64,000 bases of DNA from Pseudomonadota bacterium (GTDB taxonomy: Bacteria; Pseudomonadota; Alphaproteobacteria; UBA9655): assembly GCA_018242065.1 (NCBI GenBank), contig JAFECQ010000006.1, positions 1 to 64,000 on the forward strand, read 5' to 3'. Below are positions 1 through 7,241 of the stretch, one piece after another; the first letter of the stretch is position 1; each line of letters begins with the position of its first letter. A model generated the notes under the pieces. The model saw nothing but the letters and a program-made list of their open reading frames with translations, did no database searches and had not been told where the DNA came from. Made by a program: the position numbers and the translations under genes.

Positions 1-1
1 T

Positions 2-115
2 TATGTATTGATCCTCCCTTGGAATCTTACACCTGAAATCTCTCAACAGTTGGCTTACATAAAAGACTGGGGCGCTAAATTCGTCACCGCTATTCCTAAC
101 CTCAAGGTGTTTTAA
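2..115 (+). CDS. C-terminal end of a sugar C-methyltransferase (partial)
   Basis: Only the last 37 codons are in the window; the gene begins upstream. The reading frame ends at TAA 113-115, one base before the next ATG. The residues LPWNLTPEI, then IKDWGAKFV and AIPNLKV, match the end of the C-terminal domain of class I SAM-dependent methyltransferases that C-methylate nucleotide-activated keto sugars (the NovU/TylCIII-like family). Its tight linkage to an RmlC-like epimerase and an SDR enzyme supports a branched, C-methylated deoxysugar pathway. The family call rests on a short tail, so it is moderately sure. Confidence 0.6.
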   Translation, partial: YVLILPWNLTPEISQQLAYIKDWGAKFVTAIPNLKVF

Positions 116-116
116 A

Positions 117-641
117 ATGAAAATTTCATCTACCCCTTTAAAGGGCGCATTTATTATAGAAGCAACCCCTTTTGAAGATGAGCGTGGCTACTTTTTTCGC
201 TCTTATTGTGAAAAAGCCTTTTCTCAGGAGGGCATCCCGACGCATTTTCCTCAATGTAATTTTTCTTATAATTACAAAAAGGGAACATTGAGAGGGTTAC
301 ATTTTCAAAAACTACCCTTAGAAGAAGGTAAGCTTGTTAGAGTTGTGGAAGGCAGAATTCTTGATGTTATCGTTGATTTAAGGAAAGACTCATCCACTTA
401 TCTACAACATATAAGTGTTGAACTAAGCAAAGAAAATAAAAAGTCTTTGTTCATTCCCGCTGGATTTGCACACGGATTTCAATGTCTAGAAGATAATTGT
501 AACGTTTTTTATCAAATGACAAACTTTTATCAAGCGGACCTTCAAGGTGGTATCAGATGGGATGATCCCCAGTTAGCCATTAAATGGCCTATCGAAGAAA
601 AAACTATGTCTGTTCGAGATCAGAATTTTAGTTACCTTTAA
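117..641 (+). CDS. RmlC-like dTDP/CDP-4-keto-6-deoxysugar epimerase (first paralogue)
   Basis: A 174-residue cupin of the RmlC (dTDP-4-dehydrorhamnose 3,5-epimerase) family. Visible family marks are FEDERGYFFRS near the N-terminus, RGLHFQ with the catalytic-base histidine, FAHGFQ, and IRWDDPQ...KWP near the C-terminus; the tyrosine of VFYQMTNF sits where the family has its catalytic acid. It starts one base after the preceding methyltransferase stop. A second, more canonical RmlC is encoded at 4745-5290 inside the rhamnose operon. This copy therefore probably acts on a different sugar, perhaps epimerising the 4-keto substrate or product of the neighbouring C-methyltransferase. Substrate and product are inference. 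Confidence 0.8.
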   Translation: MKISSTPLKGAFIIEATPFEDERGYFFRSYCEKAFSQEGIPTHFPQCNFSYNYKKGTLRGLHFQKLPLEEGKLVRVVEGRILDVIVDLRKDSSTYLQHISVELSKENKKSLFIPAGFAHGFQCLEDNCNVFYQMTNFYQADLQGGIRWDDPQLAIKWPIEEKTMSVRDQNFSYL

Positions 642-652
642 AGGGAATAATA

Positions 653-1537
653 ATGAAGAAAGTTCTTGTAACAGGTGCCAGTGGTTTTATAGGTCGTCAT
701 CTTTTTCCTTTCCTTAAAGAAAGGGATTATGAAATTTTTCCTTGTTACAATCAAAATTCCCTAGACCTCCCAAGCTATACCCATCCCATTCAAGTTGACA
801 TTCTTAATCAAGACGAAAGGAGATGTCTCTTGAGGGAGTTAAAGCCTTCTCATTTAATCCACACAGCCTGGTACGTAAATCCAAAGGACTATTTACACTC
901 CATTCAAAATATCGATTGGATGAATGCCTCCATAGATCTTTATAAAGAATTTGCCCAAAATGGAGGAAAAAGATGCGTTTCTGTAGGAACATGTGCTGAG
1001 TACAATTGGTCTGAAGGCTTTTTAAAAGAAGACGTCACATCCTTACAAGATGACACATTATATGCCTATGCAAAGATCGCAACACACGCTGGTCTCAAAA
1101 AATTAAGCCAGGTTTTAAATTTTGAAATGATGTGGGGACGTGTATTTTGGCTTTATGGACCGGGAGAGTCCTCTCAGAGATTTATTCCTAATTTGATTAA
1201 TACCTTACTAAGAGAAGAAGCTTTCGTTTGTAAAGATCCCAATAAAGAGATTGATTTAATGCACGTAAAGGATGTTGCGTTTGCATTAGCATGTGCTTTG
1301 GAGTCTAAAGATACCGGCGCTTTTAATATTGCTTCTGGTGAATCCGTTAGTATTGAAATGATTGTAAAAAAAACAGCTTCTATATTAAATTGCCCTCATC
1401 TTATAAAATTTGAATCCAATAATAATAAGCAACCAAAAATAAGGGCTTCTACGGATAAGCTATTAAGTTTACCACATTTTCAAAGACAGTACGATCACGA
1501 CAAGGGCTTAAATAGTTATATAGATTTTTTGAAATAA
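653..1537 (+). CDS. NAD(P)-dependent sugar epimerase/reductase, extended SDR family
   Basis: A 294-residue extended short-chain dehydrogenase. The Rossmann motif VTGASGFIGRH is at residues 6-16, and YAYAK supplies the active-site YxxxK pair. HVKDVAFALACAL and FNIASGE are typical of the C-terminal substrate half. It follows the epimerase by 11 bases, so the three upstream genes (methyltransferase, epimerase, this one) look like one cassette. The likely job is the final 4-keto reduction or a further epimerisation of a C-methylated 6-deoxyhexose. The exact substrate cannot be read from the sequence. Confidence 0.75.
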   Translation: MKKVLVTGASGFIGRHLFPFLKERDYEIFPCYNQNSLDLPSYTHPIQVDILNQDERRCLLRELKPSHLIHTAWYVNPKDYLHSIQNIDWMNASIDLYKEFAQNGGKRCVSVGTCAEYNWSEGFLKEDVTSLQDDTLYAYAKIATHAGLKKLSQVLNFEMMWGRVFWLYGPGESSQRFIPNLINTLLREEAFVCKDPNKEIDLMHVKDVAFALACALESKDTGAFNIASGESVSIEMIVKKTASILNCPHLIKFESNNNKQPKIRASTDKLLSLPHFQRQYDHDKGLNSYIDFLK

Positions 1538-1692
1538 CTTCTTTGTATTTCCTTGATTTTTCGAAATTTGATCTTACTTCCTTTTATATTTTATATTTCT
1601 CTTAAATATTTTAAAGATAAGTATCAATTATCTCTTTCACAAAATTCTAAGGTGTGTAAAATTAAATTTGAATAATAGAGATGTTTACATAA

Positions 1693-2802
1693 ATGAAAGT
1701 TTTTTTAAAAAAGTTATTTTCTTACGCCATCATAATACTTTTTTATGCATGCAGTTTTGTTATGTATCTCATTAAGAAGTTTAAAAAAACAACAATAACC
1801 CATACAAGAAATCGTTCTCCTAGCAATTTTACACATTTTGCAATTTTTGCTGTGTATTGTAATACACTTACAAACAATCATAAAACTATTCTCAGAAAAC
1901 TATCTGAAAATGGATATTTTATTATATTAGCTAATAATGGAAAAACTGAATTAAGTGAAATAAGAAAAACGCCTGTGGATCTTTACATAGAACACCCTAA
2001 CACTGGAAGTGATTTTGGCCTCTATCAATATGCTTCTCAATGGCTCTATGAGAATGCTAATGTTCCTGATAATGGCCAAGTATTGTATATGAATGATTCC
2101 ATATTTTATCTAGAAAAAAGATCTCCCCATTTATTTGAAACGATTGCAAAGCTAAAAAAGGATTGCATTGGTATGACAGAAGCGACGCTGATTCAATATC
2201 ATATGACAGCCTGGCTTTTTGCCTTAGCAGGGAAAGTCTTCAAAAATAAAGAGATTAAAAAATTTTGGGATAGATATCTTCCTCTAAAATTTAGACAACA
2301 TTGTATCCGAAAAGGAGAGGTAAAACTAACCTCTACCATACTAAAAGCAGGGTATACTCCTTACATATTTTATCCTGCATCTTATTTCATAAAAAAAATT
2401 CACTGTCAGAAAGAAAAGGAATTAACTCTCTTCCCTCAAAATGACTTTTATAGAAAATTATTTAATTCTTTTATTGAAAAACAAATTCCTTTGAAGGAAA
2501 TATCTTTAAAAGATAATGATGAAATTATATTAAATTCCTTACGGGATTTATCAGCAGGAACCAATCAAATGCATTTTTTTAACTTAAACGGCGTTCGTTT
2601 TTGTTCTTTTCCTTTTTTGAAAAAAGACCTTTTTTGGCGAGATATCTATTCTTTAGCCCAAATACGTTCTATATGTGATTATCTAAAAAGTGCAGGCGAA
2701 GACGAGAGTGATGAGATATTGCATTATTACATGAAAAGAGGAAATGCGCATCAAACTCTTCCTTTTTTAAAGTTAGCTTTGTTTAAAAGAGGACTGATTT
2801 AG
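1693..2802 (+). CDS. RgpF-like (rhamnan synthesis F family) glycosyltransferase
   Basis: 369 residues with a short hydrophobic N-terminal segment (about residues 9-27). The core resembles the rhamnan synthesis protein F family: HFAIFAVYC, then NTGSDFGLYQYASQWL and VLYMNDSIFY, followed by a segment around TEATLIQYHMTAWLFAL. Family members polymerise or decorate rhamnose-containing polysaccharides. It lies immediately before the dTDP-rhamnose genes (9-base gap to rfbB), which supports use of dTDP-rhamnose. Composition is very AT-rich, as is the 155-bp gap before it. Family is fairly sure, exact linkage unknown. Confidence 0.65.
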   Translation: MKVFLKKLFSYAIIILFYACSFVMYLIKKFKKTTITHTRNRSPSNFTHFAIFAVYCNTLTNNHKTILRKLSENGYFIILANNGKTELSEIRKTPVDLYIEHPNTGSDFGLYQYASQWLYENANVPDNGQVLYMNDSIFYLEKRSPHLFETIAKLKKDCIGMTEATLIQYHMTAWLFALAGKVFKNKEIKKFWDRYLPLKFRQHCIRKGEVKLTSTILKAGYTPYIFYPASYFIKKIHCQKEKELTLFPQNDFYRKLFNSFIEKQIPLKEISLKDNDEIILNSLRDLSAGTNQMHFFNLNGVRFCSFPFLKKDLFWRDIYSLAQIRSICDYLKSAGEDESDEILHYYMKRGNAHQTLPFLKLALFKRGLI

Positions 2803-2811
2803 GGCTAAAAC

Positions 2812-3867
2812 ATGAAAAAAACGATATTGATTACAGGCGGTTGCGGATTTATTGGGTCAAACTTTATCCGTATTCTTATAAAAAATCCTGAAGTTTCCAT
2901 CATAAACCTGGACGCCTTAACATATGCGGGTAACCCCGATTCTCTTTTTGAAGCAAAAGACCACCCAAACTACACGTTTATACACGGCAACATTACTGAT
3001 CGTAGGATATTAGAACAAATTTATGACTCCTATACCCCTCATGCAGTTATCAACTTCGCTGCAGAATCGCACGTTGATCGTTCGATCAGGGGACCCGAAG
3101 TTTTCATTGAGACGAATATTATCGGTACTTTTAAGCTTCTTGAAGCAACTCGAAATTATTGGGACAACCTAAATGAAACTGCGCAATCCGAATTCCGCTT
3201 TTTACATATCAGTACAGATGAAGTCTATGGAAGCTTAGATAACAATGCTCCATCTTTTTCTGAAAAAACGCCTTATTCTCCTAGAAGCCCCTATTCTGCT
3301 TCAAAAGCAGCGAGTGATCATCTTGTTAAAGCCTGGCATGAAACCTACGGGCTTCCTACTTTAATAACAAATTGTTCAAATAATTATGGACCTGCTCAGT
3401 TTCCAGAAAAACTTATTCCACTTATTATCCTGAATGCATTAGAAGGTAATCCCTTACCCATTTATGGGGATGGTCAAGCTATAAGGGACTGGCTTTTTGT
3501 TGAAGAACATTGCGAAGCAATACTTTCTGTTCTCGAGCGAGGTCGTCTAGGAGAAACTTATTGTATAGGTGGGAAATCAGAACGCACAAATTTACAAGTT
3601 GTAAAAACTATTTGTAAGCTGCTGGATACTTTAAAGCCACGTTCGGATAGAAAGAGCTATGAAGATCAAATAACCTTTGTGAGTGAGCGTCCTGGCCACG
3701 ATCATCGTTACGCAATTGACACGACCAAAATTGAATCTGAACTTGGATGGAAACCCTCTCTTAGTTTTGAAGATGGTTTACAGAAAACATTAAATTGGTA
3801 TCTGGCTAACCCTGCTTGGTTAGATGGAATTAAGAACAAACTATCTCAAAATATGAGGGTTGCATGA
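2812..3867 (+). CDS. rfbB: dTDP-glucose 4,6-dehydratase
   Basis: Second step of dTDP-L-rhamnose synthesis: dTDP-glucose to dTDP-4-keto-6-deoxyglucose, cytosolic, NAD-dependent. 351 residues, normal for RfbB/RmlB. The NAD-binding motif TGGCGFIGSNF is at residues 8-18. FAAESHVDRSI, STDEVYGSL and PYSASKAASDHLV (YxxxK) are diagnostic, as are NCSNNYGPAQFPEKLIPLII and YGDGQAIRDWL. The stop overlaps the rfbA start by four bases (ATGA at 3864-3867), indicating translational coupling in a B-A-C-D operon. Confidence 0.96.
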   Translation: MKKTILITGGCGFIGSNFIRILIKNPEVSIINLDALTYAGNPDSLFEAKDHPNYTFIHGNITDRRILEQIYDSYTPHAVINFAAESHVDRSIRGPEVFIETNIIGTFKLLEATRNYWDNLNETAQSEFRFLHISTDEVYGSLDNNAPSFSEKTPYSPRSPYSASKAASDHLVKAWHETYGLPTLITNCSNNYGPAQFPEKLIPLIILNALEGNPLPIYGDGQAIRDWLFVEEHCEAILSVLERGRLGETYCIGGKSERTNLQVVKTICKLLDTLKPRSDRKSYEDQITFVSERPGHDHRYAIDTTKIESELGWKPSLSFEDGLQKTLNWYLANPAWLDGIKNKLSQNMRVA

Positions 3868-4748
3868 CACGTCGTGGCATTATCCTTGCTGGAGGAGCGG
3901 GAACAAGACTGTATCCAGCAACATTGGCCATCTCTAAACAATTGTTGCCAATCTTTGATAAGCCTATGGTCTATTATCCACTAACAACATTAATGATGTG
4001 TGGGATTAAGGAAATTCTAATTATCTCCACGCCCGAAGATACCCCTAAATATAAACAACTTTTTGGCAATGGGCATCAGTGGGGCATACATCTAGAATAT
4101 GCCATACAACCCAGTCCCGATGGCTTGGCTCAAGCTCTTATTATTGCAGAGGATTTTTTGAACAAATCACCCTCTACTCTTATCCTAGGAGACAATTTGT
4201 TTTTTGGAGCTGGTTTAGAAAAACTTTTACAACAAGCTTTTAAACAAACAAAGGGAGCAACGATATTCTCTCATCCCGTCAATAATCCTAAACGATATGG
4301 GGTTGTTACAATGGATGAGCATGGGAATGCAACAGGTATTGAAGAAAAGCCAGAAAATCCAAAAAGTAATTTCGTAGTTACGGGAATTTATTTTTATGAT
4401 GAAGAAGCTTCTTCTCTTGCGCGCACACTTAAGCCATCCGCACGAGGAGAATTAGAAATTACTGACCTTAATTGTCTTTATTTAGAACAAAAAACCTTAA
4501 AAGTTACTCAATTAGGAAAAGGATATACCTGGTTAGATACTGGAACCCACAACTCTTTGCTTCAAGCCAGTAAGTACGTTCAAACTTTACAGCATTATCA
4601 TGGTCATAAAATTGGATGTCCTGAGGAAGTATCCTGGAAAAAAGGTTGGATCAGCTCAGAGCAACTTTTAACCCTAGCTCAAGCTCTTTCTAAAAATGAA
4701 TACGGGCTTTATCTGAGAAACTTAATTCATGAAGGAAACCAGTCATGA
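3864..4748 (+). CDS. rfbA: glucose-1-phosphate thymidylyltransferase
   Basis: First step of dTDP-rhamnose synthesis: glucose-1-phosphate plus dTTP to dTDP-glucose. 294 residues, usual length. The nucleotide-binding signature GIILAGGAGTRLYPAT is at residues 5-20, with KQLLPIFDKPMVYYPL next and ILGDNLFFG further on. EKPENPKSNFVVTGIYFYD and YTWLDTGTHNSLLQAS are characteristic of RmlA. It is coupled to rfbB and rfbC by ATGA overlaps on both sides. Confidence 0.96.
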   Translation: MTRRGIILAGGAGTRLYPATLAISKQLLPIFDKPMVYYPLTTLMMCGIKEILIISTPEDTPKYKQLFGNGHQWGIHLEYAIQPSPDGLAQALIIAEDFLNKSPSTLILGDNLFFGAGLEKLLQQAFKQTKGATIFSHPVNNPKRYGVVTMDEHGNATGIEEKPENPKSNFVVTGIYFYDEEASSLARTLKPSARGELEITDLNCLYLEQKTLKVTQLGKGYTWLDTGTHNSLLQASKYVQTLQHYHGHKIGCPEEVSWKKGWISSEQLLTLAQALSKNEYGLYLRNLIHEGNQS

Positions 4749-5290
4749 ATGTTCTTTCTACAGGTCTTTCGGATGTTTTAATTCTAGAACCAACTATTTA
4801 TAAAGATGAACGAGGCTTTTTTTTTGAGTCTTTTAATAAGAAAGTTTTCCACGAAATTGTCGGTGGGAAATGGGAATTCGTTCAAGATAATTTATCTCGT
4901 TCTACAAAAGGCGTGTTAAGAGGGCTTCATTACCAAATCCAGCAAGCCCAAGGTAAGCTTGTACAAGTGTTAAATGGTACTGTCTTTGATGTTGTTATCG
5001 ATATTAGAAAAAGCTCTCCCTCGTTTGGTCAGTGGGTTGGAATAGAACTTTCAGCTGACAATAAGCGTCAAGTCTGGATTCCCCCTGGGTTTGCCCATGG
5101 TTTTTTAGTTTTAAGTGAAACGGCCGACTTTTATTATAAAGTTACTAATTTTAGAGCGTCTGAAAGCGAAAGATCAATCCGCTGGAATGATCCGCAAATT
5201 GCGATCGAATGGCCAAACGAAATAACACCTCTTTTATCTCCAAAAGATGGCAATGCTCCTCTCCTCAAAGAAGCGGAAATCTTTTCATGA
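4745..5290 (+). CDS. rfbC: dTDP-4-dehydrorhamnose 3,5-epimerase
   Basis: 181-residue RmlC cupin, third enzyme of the rhamnose pathway. The residues RGLHYQ (catalytic His), PPGFAHGFLVLS, FYYKVTNF (catalytic Tyr region) and SIRWNDPQIAIEWP match the canonical enzyme closely. It is more canonical than the paralogue at 117-641 and lies between rfbA and rfbD, so it is assigned the rhamnose role. Start ATG overlaps the rfbA stop, and its own stop overlaps the rfbD ATG. Confidence 0.95.
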   Translation: MNVLSTGLSDVLILEPTIYKDERGFFFESFNKKVFHEIVGGKWEFVQDNLSRSTKGVLRGLHYQIQQAQGKLVQVLNGTVFDVVIDIRKSSPSFGQWVGIELSADNKRQVWIPPGFAHGFLVLSETADFYYKVTNFRASESERSIRWNDPQIAIEWPNEITPLLSPKDGNAPLLKEAEIFS

Positions 5291-6186
5291 ATTCGAAAGA
5301 TCAAAAACGCATATTAGTAACAGGTTCAAAAGGACAGGTAGGTGTTGAATTAGCCCGTCAACTGCCCACAACATTCCCATCTGCAGAGATTTTAATGACT
5401 GATCGCACCTCTTTAGATCTTTCTAATCTTACACAACTTAAAGAAACGATCAGCCAGTTTTCTCCACATATAATTATTAATGCAGGCGCTTACACAGCCG
5501 TCGATAAGGCAGAAGATGACCAAGAAACAGCCTACATTATCAATTCAGAAGCACCGAAAGTACTTGCAAAAATTTCAAAAAGTACGGACGCTTTATTGAT
5601 TCACTATTCAACAGATTATGTATTTGATGGCATGAAAAAGGAGTTCTATAAAGAAGAAGATATTACAAATCCTTTGAATATTTATGGTAAAAGTAAATTA
5701 AAAGGAGAACAAAACATTGTTTCTATTGGAGGACGATTTCTTATTCTGAGAACAAGTTGGGTTTACGCAGAACATGGTCATAATTTCATGCGTACGATTC
5801 TTCGTTTAGCTCAGGAAAGGAATGAATTATCCATTGTTAATGATCAATGGGGATCCCCTACTTCTGCTTCTTGGCTTGCAGAAATTTCAAATCTTCTCTC
5901 TCAAAGATTTTTTTCAAAACACCCCCTTGAAAGTGGTATTTATCATGCGGTGTGTAGAGAAGAAACGAATTGGTTTGATTATGCTCATTTTATACTTGAA
6001 TGCGCGAATATTGATAATGTATCCTTAATTCCTACAGCTACTGGTGTTACCCCAACAAAAGCAAAACGCCCAACAAATAGCCGCCTTTCTACAGATAAGA
6101 TACAAAGTAAGTTAGGAATCCTGCCACCACCTTGGAAAAATGAAGTACAACGTATTGTTTCTTTAATCTTGAAGGAGACAGAATGA
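5287..6186 (+). CDS. rfbD: dTDP-4-dehydrorhamnose reductase
   Basis: Last step of dTDP-L-rhamnose synthesis. A longer reading frame opens at 5209, but the ATG at 5287 forms an ATGA overlap with the rfbC stop and gives a 299-residue protein of normal RmlD length, so it is preferred. Seen: VTGSKGQVGVEL at the N-terminus, NAGAYTAVDKAEDD, HYSTDYVFDG, PLNIYGKSKLKGE (YxxxK) and LRTSWVYAEHGHNFM. It completes the rhamnose set and is coupled to the glycosyltransferase behind it by another ATGA. Confidence 0.95.
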   Translation: MNSKDQKRILVTGSKGQVGVELARQLPTTFPSAEILMTDRTSLDLSNLTQLKETISQFSPHIIINAGAYTAVDKAEDDQETAYIINSEAPKVLAKISKSTDALLIHYSTDYVFDGMKKEFYKEEDITNPLNIYGKSKLKGEQNIVSIGGRFLILRTSWVYAEHGHNFMRTILRLAQERNELSIVNDQWGSPTSASWLAEISNLLSQRFFSKHPLESGIYHAVCREETNWFDYAHFILECANIDNVSLIPTATGVTPTKAKRPTNSRLSTDKIQSKLGILPPPWKNEVQRIVSLILKETE

Positions 6187-7100
6187 ACCAAGTTGCAATT
6201 CTAATGACCACCTATAATGGTGAAAAATTTCTAAGAGAGCAGCTTCTTTCTATAGAAAAACAAACCTATTCACATTGGCACCTTTTTGTTTTCGATGATG
6301 GCTCTTCTGATAATACATTAAGCATCTTAAAAGATTTTCAAGAACGAATAGGCTTATCTAAAGTAACAATTCAACAAAAAAACCACTTAGGATGTGCAAA
6401 AAACTTTCTTTCTCTCGTCTGTGAAACGACAGGAGATTACGATTTTTATTCTTATGCGGATCAAGATGATATTTGGGATACAGATAAGCTTGAACGGGCC
6501 ATTATTGCCTTGAAAACATTAGATCTAACTCTCCCAGCGCTATATTGCTCCTCTTCCCGACTTATTAATGCTGAAGGAAATCTTATTGGAAAGTCACCCA
6601 TTTGTAAGCGCCCTCCTTCTTTTCAAAATGCTTTGGTGCAAAATATTGCAGCAGGGAACACAATGGTATTCAACAAACCCGCAAGAAGTTTACTTATGAA
6701 GATTGGAGTTATTGATATTTCAATTCACGATTGGTGGACTTATATCGTGGTTACTGCTTGCGGTGGTAGTGTTTATTATGATGAGTTACCTTCTCTTTCC
6801 TATCGTCAGCATGCAAATAATTTAATAGGATTGGACACTTCAATTAAAGCTTTTTTAAAGTCTATGTTAAGAACTTGGGAAGGTAAATTTAGAACCTGGA
6901 ATGAGGCACATATTCGTTATTTAGAGGATTTTAGTGATTTTACGAGTTCTCAATCTAAAATGACATTGGCTTATTTTAAGAAATCTCGACATTCAGGCCT
7001 ATATCAACGGATTAGACTTTTGCAAAAAGCAGGTGTTTTTCGTCAACATCCTCTAGAAACAGCTAAATTATATTTAGCCTGTGTTTTTAATAAGGTCTAA
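6183..7100 (+). CDS. family 2 glycosyltransferase, probable rhamnosyltransferase
   Basis: 305 residues of GT-A fold. The N-terminus AILMTTYNGEKFLREQLLSI, then VFDDGSSDNT and YADQDDIWDTDKL (DxD-type metal site), is typical of GT2 enzymes near rhamnose genes. No convincing membrane span is seen, so it is probably cytoplasmic or membrane-associated. It overlaps rfbD by ATGA, which ties its supply to dTDP-rhamnose; acceptor and linkage are unknown. Confidence 0.85.
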   Translation: MNQVAILMTTYNGEKFLREQLLSIEKQTYSHWHLFVFDDGSSDNTLSILKDFQERIGLSKVTIQQKNHLGCAKNFLSLVCETTGDYDFYSYADQDDIWDTDKLERAIIALKTLDLTLPALYCSSSRLINAEGNLIGKSPICKRPPSFQNALVQNIAAGNTMVFNKPARSLLMKIGVIDISIHDWWTYIVVTACGGSVYYDELPSLSYRQHANNLIGLDTSIKAFLKSMLRTWEGKFRTWNEAHIRYLEDFSDFTSSQSKMTLAYFKKSRHSGLYQRIRLLQKAGVFRQHPLETAKLYLACVFNKV

Positions 7101-7241
7101 AATCCTCATAAAAAACTATTCTTATTATTTTCAAATCTACCTTTTCCCCTATATTTCGGCTATACAAAGTAAAAAAAAATTGTATGGTAGAACATCCTAT
7201 GCTACCTAAAGTTAATAAAAGAATTTGAATATTTAGAAAAA

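Noticed and set aside
1538-1692. Possible promoter in the 155-bp AT-rich gap before the RgpF-like gene
   Set aside because: In such AT-rich DNA many TATAAT-like strings occur; no pair with correct spacing stood out.
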